Positions 7,885 to 17,170 are shown, counted from the first letter of the stretch. The stretch is 64,000 bases of DNA from Ilyobacter_A sp963675185 (GCA_963675185.2 CAXXOH010000002.1:62001-126000), one strand, 5' to 3'. Notes: a model not told the origin generated them from the sequence alone. Numbers and translations are program-made.

Positions 7885-9196
7885 TTATTTGCTGGGAACT
7901 TTTTTTATTTTAGAATCAATAATTTTTTTTAATTTTGAAGTCAAGCGCATGAAACGCTTTTTAGATTTCAAAGTTTCCATGAAATCAGTCAAAACCCCCA
8001 ACGAGCTTTTTATTACTCGCCTTATACTCATTTCTTTTGAGTATCCTCCATTGATACCCTTTGTAATCTCCATTAAAAGAAGCATTCTAATTAAAGTGGC
8101 ATATATGTGAGTCTCTATTCTTTCTACTTTCAAGTCTTTTAGTTTATCTAGTTTAAAATCAGACTTAAAAATTTTAAACAGCAATTCAATTTGCCATCTC
8201 AATTTATATATTTCGATGATTTCAGAAGGATTGAATCCCCAAAGATTAGTAATATATCCAGTAATTTCAGCAGAACTTCTTGCGTGCTTTGCGCAGTGCT
8301 CATTCCTTCTTTCTCTTTCTTCTATCTTTTGTACTTTTTTATTAGAAGTCTCTTTGTCCAATTTAGTTAGGATTACCCTAAAAGGCCTCTTGTCGTCATG
8401 GCTTCCGACTAGAAATTCATATTCTTGAGTCTCTCCTGCTTTTAGTTCTTTTCCCAACTCTCCAGCATTTGTTACCAAATACTTCGTCTTTTTTAGTAGT
8501 TTTCCCTTTGGTGAGTACTGAGGATTAGGGTTTAAAGCAAATAACCTTGTTCCGGCTTTCAAACGAGAAACAAAAGAGCTGTTTCTGCTTTCAATCTCAT
8601 TGAAGTCATCAAATTTAAAGTACCCTAAATCTTTTAAAACTAAGGAATCTGTAACTAATTTATCGTAGACATATTTAGAAAAATTTTGCTCATTTTTAGT
8701 TCCCGTAGATAAAACAGTGTTCTTAAAAGAATAATCTAATAATTCAAGGAGAAGATTTATTTTTAAAACAGCAGGATTAGATTTGTTTGCACCTTTATAC
8801 TTATTTTTTAATTTATTTGGCAATTTTATTTCAGTAGAGTCCATTAAAAAGATATTGCTGAAGCCATAATTTTTAAAGGCTTTAGACTTATTGGATATTT
8901 GTGTTTTACAAAGAGATAAGAAAATATTTTTAAGAAATTCTACAGAAGCCTCGCTAAACCTCTGATCAAGCGCTTGAGGAGAAATATTAATATTCTGTTA
9001 ATAGAAGTTCAGCGCTTAATTCTTCCAAGGATGAAGTGCATAAATTATTGGAGCTGAAACAAGTTAAAGATATGAAGTTAAGAGGAGAGATTTTGCCGCT
9101 ATTCCTAATTTTGAATTTAGAATACCTGGCAATTTGTTCAATATTTTTTTCCGAAAAGTAATTTAAAAATTTTGTTCTGATTTGTCTGTTTCCCAA
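7885..9196 (-). pseudogene. IS4 copy 1 transposase, frameshifted
   Basis: Compared with the intact copy at 46388-47701, this gene lacks two bases near 8997 (CTGTTAATAG instead of CTGCTTTAATAG). The frame therefore breaks after about 66 residues. The rest, from 8844 down, retains the YREK signature YKLRWQIELLFKIFKS. The IS3 insertion at 6513 is downstream of the stop and does not touch the gene. It could be mobilised in trans, because both ends are present. Confidence 0.9.
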
Positions 9197-9491
9197 AAGA
9201 AAAACCTCCTTCAAGTAGTCCTTGAAGAAGGTTTTAGCACAAATTCTATTAAATTCAAAGCTTAGCTTGATAGGTATGCTTTAAAGGCTCTCTTTATTTT
9301 CATCAGGAACATATTCGATTAAGTCCTGTAATTGCAGGCAAACAGTTTACAGAATTTATCTGAGTGCTCTCTGTTAGTTCTTACTATAGTATCATATACC
9401 TATTCATAACTTATGACGTTAGCCCAGTTCCTTTACAAACCTCTTTTTGTGCCATTCTTTTTTCTACTTTTTTTTGAGTGTGTCTATGTTT

Positions 9492-10181
9492 TTAATTTAT
9501 TAAGTTTGTTATTATATAATATATTATCGGAACAATTAGTGATGGTAATAAATTTAAGGTTCTTATTTTAGAAATATTTAAAATATTGATTCCTGTGCTA
9601 AATATCAGTATTCCACCAACAATGGAAAGCTCCCCTATTAAATCCAGTGTTAAAAATGGAGCTATAAAATCGGCTAAAAAGTAAATGCTTCCCTGCCACA
9701 AAAATATGGCCACTGCCGAAATAATTATCCCGATCCCAAAATTAGAAGCCAAAACAAGCGATGTAAATCCATCAAGTATAGCATTGGTAAAAAGCAAGGT
9801 GTTGTCATTTTTAAGCGCGCTTTCAATAGGGCCTAGAATAGAAAGTGTCCCTATGCAAAATAAAAGTACTGCTGTCACTATTCCGTCTACAATATTATTT
9901 TTATTCTCAACGTCAAACCTTTTTTTAATTTCTTCTACTCTACCCTCTACCTGCAAAATTTCGCCTACTATTCCCCCGACTATAAGACTGAATACAAATA
10001 AAATCGGTTTTGTACTAGCAGAAAGGCTTTTCACAAACCAGGTTATGCCTAAGGTGATGGATATAAGCCCAACTGACTGCAATACCATCTTTTGATATCC
10101 GTATTTTATTCCTTTATTTACAAAAGCCCCCACACAGCTCCCTATTATTATGGCCCCAGTATTGGCTATGGTGCCTATCAT
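9492..10181 (-). CDS. DUF554 family membrane protein
   Basis: This 229-residue protein has about seven hydrophobic segments. It has the DUF554 (YdfK-type) landmarks: MIGTIANTGAIIIGSCVGAF at the N-terminus, IVGGIVGEILQVEGRVE in the middle, and GPIESAL and ILDGFTSLVLASNFGIGI later. Length is normal for the family, whose function is unknown. An ATG follows AAGGAGTGATTTTTT. It lies 50 bases downstream of the small MscS gene on the same strand, so the two may share a transcript. Confidence 0.88.
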   Translation of the reverse strand: MIGTIANTGAIIIGSCVGAFVNKGIKYGYQKMVLQSVGLISITLGITWFVKSLSASTKPILFVFSLIVGGIVGEILQVEGRVEEIKKRFDVENKNNIVDGIVTAVLLFCIGTLSILGPIESALKNDNTLLFTNAILDGFTSLVLASNFGIGIIISAVAIFLWQGSIYFLADFIAPFLTLDLIGELSIVGGILIFSTGINILNISKIRTLNLLPSLIVPIIYYIITNLIN

Positions 10182-10231
10182 AAAAAATCACTCCTTAAAT
10201 CATGTCTACAGTTTATCTAAAGTTACTTGAA

Positions 10232-10741
10232 TTACTTTTTTTCTCTGACAACCCTAATAGCATTATGCAGTATCTGGTTGTTCGGATAAATAATTATATC
10301 CCCTTCATCTGTTATTATCTCTATATAAAAAAGCTTCATCTCATGCACTACGCCTTCTAGTCTTTCATCAATGTATATAAACCAGACTCTATCTCCTATT
10401 TTTAACTTATAGCTGAAAAAAATAATAATCCCAGATGATATATTACTTAAGTTTGACCATGAAGCAAAAAAGGCTACCCCGATTATAGAAAATACTGTTG
10501 CCATGGCTACAAAAAAATCCTTCACATTAAATCCCCATATCAATGTAACCGTTATTGCTAACAAAGTCATAAGAGACGCGTCAATGAATTTTTTTATTCT
10601 ATCAGATCTTTCCATTGTAAGTGAATTTTTTATAGTAAACTTATCTAATGCTTTACCTAAAAATTTACCCGTAACCAGAAAACTTAATATTATTATTAGA
10701 GACCATCCCAATTTTCCCAATCTAAAAATCATTTCTTCCAT
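10232..10741 (-). CDS. Short MscS-family mechanosensitive channel
   Basis: The protein has 169 residues. Three membrane segments lead into the MscS pore helix and beta domain (AMATVFSIIGVAFFASWSNL, then SSGIIIFFSYKLKIGDRVW and IIIYPNNQILHNAI). The large C-terminal alpha/beta vestibule domain of classical MscS is absent, so this is one of the short single-beta-domain types. ATG 10741 is preferred over an upstream TTG because GGGAG lies 6 bases before it. It probably acts as an osmotic release valve in the inner membrane; gating properties cannot be read from the sequence. Confidence 0.85.
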   Translation of the reverse strand: MEEMIFRLGKLGWSLIIILSFLVTGKFLGKALDKFTIKNSLTMERSDRIKKFIDASLMTLLAITVTLIWGFNVKDFFVAMATVFSIIGVAFFASWSNLSNISSGIIIFFSYKLKIGDRVWFIYIDERLEGVVHEMKLFYIEIITDEGDIIIYPNNQILHNAIRVVREKK

Positions 10742-10980
10742 GCTCAACTCCCGTTCTAGTTTTAAATTTGTCTTAATTTTTTATGTAAATTCACCAAATT
10801 TACAATATCATATTTTTTTTAATCAATCCACTATTTTTTAAGTTCTCTGTGTATAGACCCCCTCTAAGTCCATATAACATAGTGCTATCTCCTGTGCACC
10901 TGCCAAAAGTTATAATGCCTATTAATCATTCAATTTGTGATGCTAAGTTTTTATAATTTATGGCTATAAGTATACTCCAT

Positions 10981-11742
10981 TTATTTTTCTGCAACTATAA
11001 GCATCTCGAAATCTTCTGTTGTAAGCTTGTCATCTCTGCTAAATGCTCCTAATTTAGCCCCGTAAATACAAATGCTTTTAAATCCCAATGATTTCAAAAG
11101 CCACGTCATCTCTGAAGGTACATAGTAACGCTCATTGCACTGCAGCTCCTTTTCATAGCCGTAGTCGTCTTCAAAATGAACTGTGCTGTAATCTCTAAAC
11201 GTCATCAAATCAAAACTGCTTTCACCGTACACGGCGTTTCCTTCCTGACTGCCGGAATCTGTAAATTCTTTTACTGAGTGAGACAACGGGAATAATCCGT
11301 TAAGTGTGGTAAGTATCAATTTACCGCCGTCTTTCAGTGCCCTTTCAGCATTCATTAAAATCTGATAATTCATTTCATCTGTCTCCATCAAAGGAAAAGC
11401 TCCTTCACATAGCATGATAACAAGATCAAATTCACTGGTAAACGGCAGCTCTCTTGCGTCTGCTTTTATGAAATCTACGCTTATTCCCTCTTCGCGAGCT
11501 TTTTCGATTGCCCGGCTCAGCATTGAATCTGATAAGTCTATTGCGGTTACCGAATAACCACGTTTTGCCAATTCGATTGCATGACGGCCTGTTCCACAGC
11601 CGATATCCAAAATTCGCACTTGCTTGTTGCCGCTAATCTCTTTTTCTATAAAATCACATTCTACGACAGTTCCCTGTACAAAGATCTCTTCGTCGTATTT
11701 TCTCCCATAGTTTTCAAACAACGATTCATACCACTGTTTCAC
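10981..11742 (-). CDS. SAM-dependent class I methyltransferase
   Basis: The SAM-binding motif ILDIGCGTGRHAIELAKRG lies at about residues 44-62, followed by the acidic motif II (VTAIDLS) and ADARELPF. A DLVIMLCEGAF strand-4 region and RALKDGGKLIL complete a Rossmann methyltransferase of about 253 residues. GTG 11742 is chosen as the start because GGGGGAG lies 5 bases upstream; longer forms have no ribosome binding site. The substrate is not evident. The ADP-ribosylglycohydrolase gene lies just upstream on the same strand. Confidence 0.85.
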   Translation of the reverse strand: MKQWYESLFENYGRKYDEEIFVQGTVVECDFIEKEISGNKQVRILDIGCGTGRHAIELAKRGYSVTAIDLSDSMLSRAIEKAREEGISVDFIKADARELPFTSEFDLVIMLCEGAFPLMETDEMNYQILMNAERALKDGGKLILTTLNGLFPLSHSVKEFTDSGSQEGNAVYGESSFDLMTFRDYSTVHFEDDYGYEKELQCNERYYVPSEMTWLLKSLGFKSICIYGAKLGAFSRDDKLTTEDFEMLIVAEK

Positions 11743-11809
11743 CCCAACTCCCCCTTCCAGTAGTTCTACTAAGCACGCTACCATTATGCCTTGGCTATTC
11801 AGCAGCTTC

Positions 11810-12766
11810 TTATCTTACTGAATTTTTAATTCTGCCTACAGAAGCTTCAAACCTATCTAGCATGGACTTGATCTCCTCAATTTTTGCTATCTGCTCTACC
11901 CATTCACTAGGAATAGACTTGATCCCATAATAGATCCCAGCCATCCCGCCAGCTATGCTGGCGACTGTATCTGTGTCGTCTCCTAAATTTACGGCTTCTA
12001 ATACCGCATCTTTATAGTTATCCCTATTCATAAAGCACCATAAGCTGGCCTCCAATGTTGAAACCACATACCCGGATGACTGAATCTCCCTCCGGTCATA
12101 TACGCTTATATCCTCCATTATTACTCTATTATAGTGCTCTAATTCCTTGTCCAGTGAGTATTCAGCCATGATATCCGACCTGGTTTTTTCGTAGGCTCGG
12201 AGTTTACCCATACCACTTAGCAGGTTTATTACAAATTCAATATATATTTCACAGGCCAGCACGCTCCTCCTATGCCTATGTGTTATGGAAGATACTTCTT
12301 CTATCATTCCCCTTCTTTCCCTGATACTCTTGTCACAAAGCACATACGCAAGTGGAAGTATCCTCATTAAAGAACCGTTCCCGTTGCTGTACTCATCGTT
12401 CATTCCAGATTCCCATGGTTTTGCGCACCCTACTCTTAGTTTCGTTATCGCGCCGCTGGTGGTAATGCCGACGTCGAACACCTCCCCGTATGGGGTCAAG
12501 TAGCCGTCTCTATGCCATTTGACAAATTTTTCGGCCAGCCTTTCTATGCTATAACCGTCTAGCAAAGCATCAATAAGGCATAGAGTCAGTGAGCTGTCAT
12601 CGGACCAGGTCCCCTTTGGCTGCCAGTGTATGCCGTACTCCCGCATATTTCTTACTGGGTTGGCGTCCAGCTGACTCCTGTCGGTAAATTCAACAGGCAC
12701 CCCCAGGGAGTCTCCTACTATCAATCCGATTATCCCGTCTTTTATTTTTAGTTCCTTTCCCTCCAT
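11810..12766 (-). CDS. ADP-ribosylglycohydrolase (DraG-like)
   Basis: The 318-residue protein has the metal-binding motifs of the ADP-ribosylglycohydrolase family. These are GLIVGDSLGVPVEF at the N-terminus, GTWSDDSSLTLCLIDAL, GNGSLMRILPLA and NLGDDTDTVASIAGGMAGI near the C-terminus; Asp residues in each bind the two Mg/Mn ions. It removes ADP-ribose from proteins or small molecules, but no partner ADP-ribosyltransferase is visible in the window. ATG 12766 follows AAGGGGAT with about 9 bases of spacing. A second, diverged family member is at 53141-54016. Confidence 0.9.
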   Translation of the reverse strand: MEGKELKIKDGIIGLIVGDSLGVPVEFTDRSQLDANPVRNMREYGIHWQPKGTWSDDSSLTLCLIDALLDGYSIERLAEKFVKWHRDGYLTPYGEVFDVGITTSGAITKLRVGCAKPWESGMNDEYSNGNGSLMRILPLAYVLCDKSIRERRGMIEEVSSITHRHRRSVLACEIYIEFVINLLSGMGKLRAYEKTRSDIMAEYSLDKELEHYNRVIMEDISVYDRREIQSSGYVVSTLEASLWCFMNRDNYKDAVLEAVNLGDDTDTVASIAGGMAGIYYGIKSIPSEWVEQIAKIEEIKSMLDRFEASVGRIKNSVR

Positions 12767-12819
12767 TGGCAAAATATCCCCTTTCAATAGCAGATATCCA
12801 TCCTGTCATAAATCAAGGC

Positions 12820-14928
12820 TCACTCCCCTTTTACAGTTATTAAATAAAGCTTCCCATCTGTAAAAAATGGATCCCCTGAAAAATTGCTCCCCATTTTCGG
12901 ATTGACGAATTGATATTTTTCTGCCTTATTTACATTGCCTGCCGCCATTAAATCGTTGTATAATACCTCCCGCTCAGTGTCAATATCCGGGTTTATACGG
13001 TGCACCACTCCCCATTTCATACCGCTGTCAAAACTGGCAGTCCCGACGTAGATAACGCCTCCTCCTTCCACAGTGTAATTTGTCTTCCAAAAGCGCGCAT
13101 GATGCCTTGTCCGGGTGCTATTTAACTCCGTTGATTTTTCAAACCCAAAATCGTGTACATTGGTCTCCCAGAAATCTGGTGTCATTGGTGCGCTTGGGTA
13201 AGGCATTTTCCGAAAAGTTGCATAGGCTAATTTAATCGTATTTAGAAAGCTCACCTCATCTGCCAAAACCCATCCAGATTGTTGAAATATTTTTATAAAT
13301 TGCTGATCATCTCCAGTGACAATGATAAAACTAAGCGGTTCCTGTATCTCTCCTAACAAAGATTCTGTATACTTAGATCGTTCAGTTTTGAAAATTCTCA
13401 TAGCATCCCTTACTTTTACCGCGGCCTCTCTGCTATCTTTAGGTGAAGCTGGGATTTCATAATTTAATGAAAAAATTGTATATAGAGCTATAGAAACTAC
13501 TATTATGCCGATAGTCATCAGTTTTTCTCTCAAATTTTGGTATCCAGTAGCCTCTTTTTTATATGAGAAATATTCAGAAAAACCAATAGCGATAATAAGC
13601 CAAATCGCGCCTACTAGATAACCGCCCCAGACATCGCTGACATAATGCACCCCCAAGTACAGTCTGCTAAATCCTATCATTATGATAAGGATAAACCCGG
13701 TAAAAAAAGCATTTACCTTTATTTGCCAGCTGTCTGACATTTTTATTAAAAGATATGTAAAAAAACCATAAACAACCACTGCTATAGAAGCGTGCCCGCT
13801 TGGAAAAGAAAATGAACTTTCTGGGTAAATGGCTACCCCCGGTCTTGGACGGTGAAAAATAAATTTTCCGGTAAAGGTAAATATTTGGCTTCCCAGTACG
13901 CACAGTAAAAAAGGTGGTATACAGTATTTTTTCTCCCTCAGCCATAAGATTAAAACTGCAGAAATTATGAAAATTAGTACGATCTGCCATTTTCCCAGCA
14001 GTGTTATCCAAAGAAAAATTTTAGTCAGTTTTTCATTCCTAAATATTGCCAGCAGATTTGCTACCCTGACATCGGCAGAAACAATCACATCCGAGTTAAC
14101 TACGTCCTCTACTATTCCCCCGAAATGCAAAATCACATAGAATAATGCAATAGAAAAAAGTGTAAGCGGCATCCCATAAAAGCTGTCTTTGCTCAAACGT
14201 TTTTTCAAAACCCAAAAAAAAGTTCTGTGGCGTTTTACAAGTCCCTTTACTTCTTCATTTTCAATTATAGCTTGCTTTATAGACTTCCAGATAGAAAAGA
14301 AAAAAGAAAAGAGCTGCTTCCCTTTTCTTACTAAAAATATTTTAAGGATATAGAGTATGACAAAAACTGCAATAACAATTGTTAAAAATAAGCCCGCACG
14401 GGTAAGCCATATTTTTACAAAATCCAAAGATTTACTGAAGAAGTATCCTGGCAAAACCCAGGCAAGACTCCAACCTATAGCCCCCAGAATGTTCCAAGTC
14501 ATAAATGTAAGGCGTTTCATCCCGAATATTCCAGCAATCAAAGGCATTATCTCTTTTAAACTTGGCACAAAACGACCAAAAAAAACGCTCTTTGACCCAT
14601 GATTCTCAAAAAAATTCTCACCTTTTTTAAAATGTTTTGGCTTAACAAACCAAAACCCCTTAGTAAAAATCTTACGTCCGTATTTTTTCCCGATAAAATA
14701 ATTGATATTGTCTCCTAGAATTGCCCCGATTGCTGCAAACCAAAGTAAATCCCCAATATCTAAATATCCTCTGGCAGCTAAGGCCCCCATAAATAGCATA
14801 ATAGTAGATCCAGGTATAAATAACCCTATCCCTATAACAGTTTCAAGTAATACTGCTAAAAAAGCTATCCAATACCCTAAAAAATGAAAGGATTCGATTT
14901 TAGGCAAAAGTAATTGCAAAATATTCAT
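12820..14928 (-). CDS. DedA-PAP2-LssY three-domain membrane protein
   Basis: The 702-residue protein has three parts. Residues 1-200 are a DedA/VTT domain (ETVIGIGLFIPGSTIMLFMG, FFGRFVPSLKEIMPLIAG). Residues 245-455 are a membrane PAP2 phosphatase with all three motifs: KFIFHRPRP, FSFPSGHAS and SRLYLGVHYVSDVWGG. Residues 490-702 are an LssY-type C-terminal domain (FIIVTGDDQQF, RTRHHARFW). PAP2 dephosphorylates undecaprenyl diphosphate or lipid phosphates; DedA proteins act in polyprenyl-phosphate or phospholipid transport. The fusion suggests coupled lipid-carrier recycling. ATG 14928 follows AAGGAGGA by 6 bases. Confidence 0.9.
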   Translation of the reverse strand: MNILQLLLPKIESFHFLGYWIAFLAVLLETVIGIGLFIPGSTIMLFMGALAARGYLDIGDLLWFAAIGAILGDNINYFIGKKYGRKIFTKGFWFVKPKHFKKGENFFENHGSKSVFFGRFVPSLKEIMPLIAGIFGMKRLTFMTWNILGAIGWSLAWVLPGYFFSKSLDFVKIWLTRAGLFLTIVIAVFVILYILKIFLVRKGKQLFSFFFSIWKSIKQAIIENEEVKGLVKRHRTFFWVLKKRLSKDSFYGMPLTLFSIALFYVILHFGGIVEDVVNSDVIVSADVRVANLLAIFRNEKLTKIFLWITLLGKWQIVLIFIISAVLILWLREKKYCIPPFLLCVLGSQIFTFTGKFIFHRPRPGVAIYPESSFSFPSGHASIAVVVYGFFTYLLIKMSDSWQIKVNAFFTGFILIIMIGFSRLYLGVHYVSDVWGGYLVGAIWLIIAIGFSEYFSYKKEATGYQNLREKLMTIGIIVVSIALYTIFSLNYEIPASPKDSREAAVKVRDAMRIFKTERSKYTESLLGEIQEPLSFIIVTGDDQQFIKIFQQSGWVLADEVSFLNTIKLAYATFRKMPYPSAPMTPDFWETNVHDFGFEKSTELNSTRTRHHARFWKTNYTVEGGGVIYVGTASFDSGMKWGVVHRINPDIDTEREVLYNDLMAAGNVNKAEKYQFVNPKMGSNFSGDPFFTDGKLYLITVKGE

Positions 14929-15296
14929 AATCACTCCTCCTTACCATAGTTTGCCGTAAACTTCTATTCACTCACCATTACATCTTAATTTTTCAATAAG
15001 TACTTAAAAATACCGTTTATTATTCTTTATTAAAAAACATCAATATTCCTCTTATCTGAGCAATCAAAATTTCCCGGCTTCCTTATACCATCTAAACTAT
15101 TCGGGTAAATGCATCACTTTTTATATTTAACTAAAGTTGCTACTTAATTAAATAAGCAATCAATTACTGAGTTTATCTATAAAATCTTTTTTGATCACAG
15201 AGCTGGCAAACATGAGCTGCACAGAGAAAACATATTAAAAATAATTTTTGTCACGAATCTTCACGGATCACACGAATTATTCAAATGGTATTACGT
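14929..15296. other. Intergenic region with an orphan IS-end-like repeat
   Basis: No open frame with a ribosome binding site is visible. The only notable sequence is the 27-base repeat at 15134-15160, shared exactly with 62947-62973 at the edge of the IS630 element. Confidence 0.5.
15134..15160 (+). repeat. 27-bp repeat, solo insertion-sequence end
   Basis: The 27 bases beginning AAGTTGCTACTTAATTAA are identical to 62947-62973, which borders the IS630 transposase gene. They also resemble the IS982 end at 6028-6011. No transposase gene accompanies this copy, so it looks like a leftover terminal repeat. Confidence 0.55.
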
Positions 15297-16106
15297 CAAG
15301 TTTTTGGACAATGTTTTTTTCGTTTTTTATGAAGCATTCAGGAACTCTTTAGGAGATTTCCAGTTTAACTTCTTCTGGATTCTCCTGTTGTTGTACCAAT
15401 CCTCTATATACTCATTAATATCTTCCATAGCTTCCTCAAATGTTTCGTATTTCTTGTGATGGATAAGTTCCTTTTTCAAAACTGAATGGAATGACTCAAT
15501 ACAAGCGTTATCGTAAGGATTTCCTTTCCTTGAATAAGATAATTCCATACCGCTTCCTATTACAGTATCCTTAAAGGCTTTGGAGGTATATTGCAGTATG
15601 CATTAGCGCTCCTTTCATGTTTCTTCTTTTTAAAGATGCCTTTTTTAGACTATCTAGCACGAGTTCGGTTGTTATAGTTTTGGAAAAACTCCAGCCGATT
15701 ATTTCATTGTTGTAAAGATCCATAAAAGAGCTAAGGTAGCACCATCCATCTTTATTAGTATGGATATATGTGATGTCTCCAACTATCTTTTCATTAATTT
15801 TTTCTACATTAAAATCCTGATCCAAAATGTTAGGACCAGCTGTTTCTTCTTGAACTTTTCCACATCTATGAGGTTTAAATTTTTTTACTGTAATAGACCC
15901 TATTCCTTGTTCTTTCATTAGATTTTGAACATGTTTCAAGCTGCACTTTTCACCTTTTTTCAGAAGCTTCTGATATATTTTAGGTGCACCGTACCTTTTG
16001 TAACTTGTTTTCCAAATGCTTAAAATTATACACTTAATTTTTTCACGTTTTAGTTTACTGGGAGCTTCCGAGTTTGAAATTCTATGATAGTATGTACTTT
16101 TAGGGA
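15297..16106 (-). mobile_element. IS3-family remnant (copy c)
   Basis: The remnant starts at TCAAGTTTTTGGACAATG and contains most of an orfB. It stops at residues VPKSTYYH at the N-terminal side, where a fold-back palindrome begins. OrfA and the other end are gone. Confidence 0.65.
15327..16106 (-). pseudogene. IS3 copy c transposase orfB, truncated and frameshifted
   Basis: From about 16106 the frame reads STYYHRISNSEAPSKLK, YKRYGAPKIYQKLL and MKHVQNLMKEQGIGSIT, then VGDITYIHTNKDGWCYLSSF (first Asp). The central frame breaks near 15580-15600 around the expected second Asp. A second frame (15548-15327) gives SYSRKGNPYDNACIESFHSV (Glu) and YNNRRIQKKLNWKSPKEFL. The N-terminus and orfA are missing. 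Confidence 0.8.
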
Positions 16107-16169
16107 CCTAGATTGTCAAATTAAATGCAACACTCTTGCATTTAATTTGACAATCTAGGTCCCTAAAAG
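16097..16169. repeat. Perfect 34-bp inverted repeat with 5-base loop, made from IS30 and IS3 sequence
   Basis: Arms 16097-16130 and 16136-16169 are exact complements around CACTC. The inner 22 bases of each arm match the left end of the IS30 element at 37418. The outer 12 bases of the left arm are transposase sequence of IS3 copy c (codons for VPKS on the minus strand), and the right arm repeats them inverted. It lies 5 bases after the ldhA stop codon, so ldhA transcripts would end in or run through a very stable hairpin. Confidence 0.9.
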
Positions 16170-16174
16170 TTTTG

Positions 16175-17170
16175 TTATTTTGAAACGCTGTTTTCAAGTG
16201 TTTTTCCGTTCACATAATTTTCAAGGTTGCCCAATGTGGTCTTTGCTATGGCTTCAATTGCTTCTTGTGTAAAAAAAGCCTGGTGAGAAGTTACCACAAC
16301 ATTATTAAATGATAATAGCCTTGCCAATGTATCGTCGCCTATAAGCCTGTCTGAGAAATCTTCGAAGAAATACTCCGCTTCTTCTTCGTAGACATCTAAC
16401 CCGGCGGAACCTATCTTCGATGTCTTTAGACCATTAATAAGGGCAAGTGAATCAATCAGGAGCCCCCTTCCTGTATTTATTAGCATCACGCCATCTTTCA
16501 TCTTTTCTATATTTTGACCGTTAATAATATACTTTGTATTCTCGTTTAAAGGGCAGTGCAGGGAGATTATATCAGATTCACTGTAAAGCAGGTCTAGTTC
16601 TACATATTCAAACCCCAGCTCATCTGCAGCTGCTTTATTTGGGTATGGGTCGTAAGCCAGTACCCTCATGCCAAAACCTTTTAAAATATTTATCACTATC
16701 TGTGCAATCTTACCTGTACCTATTATACCAGCGGTCTTACCATTCATATCGAAGCCCATTAGGCCGTTTAGCGAGAAATTTCCCTCTCTTGTCCTAGAAT
16801 ATGATTTATGGATTTTTCTGTTCAAAGTAAGTATGAGGCTTATGGTGTGTTCTGCAACGGCATAAGGAGAATAAGCTGGTACCCTCACCACCGGGATGCT
16901 GTATTTTTCCGCTGCATCTAAATCTACATTGTTGTATCCGGCACACCTGAGGGCGATTATTTTTACCCCGTTTTGATAAAGTTGCTCTATTATTTCCGCG
17001 CTTGCCTGGTCATTTACAAATATACACACAGCATCGAAACCCTGTGTTAAAGGAACTGAATATAAGTCTAGTTTGGTCTCGAAAAACGTTACCTCAAAAT
17101 TAAAATCTTTATTAAACTTTTCAAAATATTTTCTATCATATCCTTTTGTGTCGAAAAATGCTATCTTCAT
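16175..17170 (-). CDS. ldhA: D-lactate dehydrogenase, 2-hydroxyacid dehydrogenase family
   Basis: This 331-residue enzyme has the LdhA layout: N-terminal MKIAFFDTKGYDRKYFE, NAD-binding GIIGTGKIAQIV (about 150-161) and the catalytic set. The catalytic set is Arg in LINTGRGLLID, Glu in the following GLDVYEEEAEYF region and His in VVTSHQAFFTQEA. It reduces pyruvate to D-lactate with NADH in mixed-acid fermentation. ATG 17170 has AGGAGG 7 bases upstream. Its 3' end abuts the 34-bp palindrome. Confidence 0.92.
   Translation of the reverse strand: MKIAFFDTKGYDRKYFEKFNKDFNFEVTFFETKLDLYSVPLTQGFDAVCIFVNDQASAEIIEQLYQNGVKIIALRCAGYNNVDLDAAEKYSIPVVRVPAYSPYAVAEHTISLILTLNRKIHKSYSRTREGNFSLNGLMGFDMNGKTAGIIGTGKIAQIVINILKGFGMRVLAYDPYPNKAAADELGFEYVELDLLYSESDIISLHCPLNENTKYIINGQNIEKMKDGVMLINTGRGLLIDSLALINGLKTSKIGSAGLDVYEEEAEYFFEDFSDRLIGDDTLARLLSFNNVVVTSHQAFFTQEAIEAIAKTTLGNLENYVNGKTLENSVSK

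Larger units (their letters stand above)
6384..9278 (-). mobile_element. IS4-family element copy 1 (IS231-like), interrupted by an IS3 element
   Basis: The ends are CATACCTATCAAGCTAAG at left and its complement at right (9261-9278), with a 10-bp target duplication CTTTAAAGGC (6374-6383 and 9279-9288). Without the 1347-bp IS3 element and its 4-bp duplication it is 1544 bp, two bases shorter than copy 2 at 46238-47783. The difference is a 2-base deletion near 8997. Otherwise the two copies are nearly identical. Confidence 0.92.

Noticed and set aside
9301..9490. Possible gene remnant between IS4 copy 1 and the DUF554 gene
   Set aside because: Short frames on both strands lack start signals and recognisable residues; treated as plain intergenic DNA.
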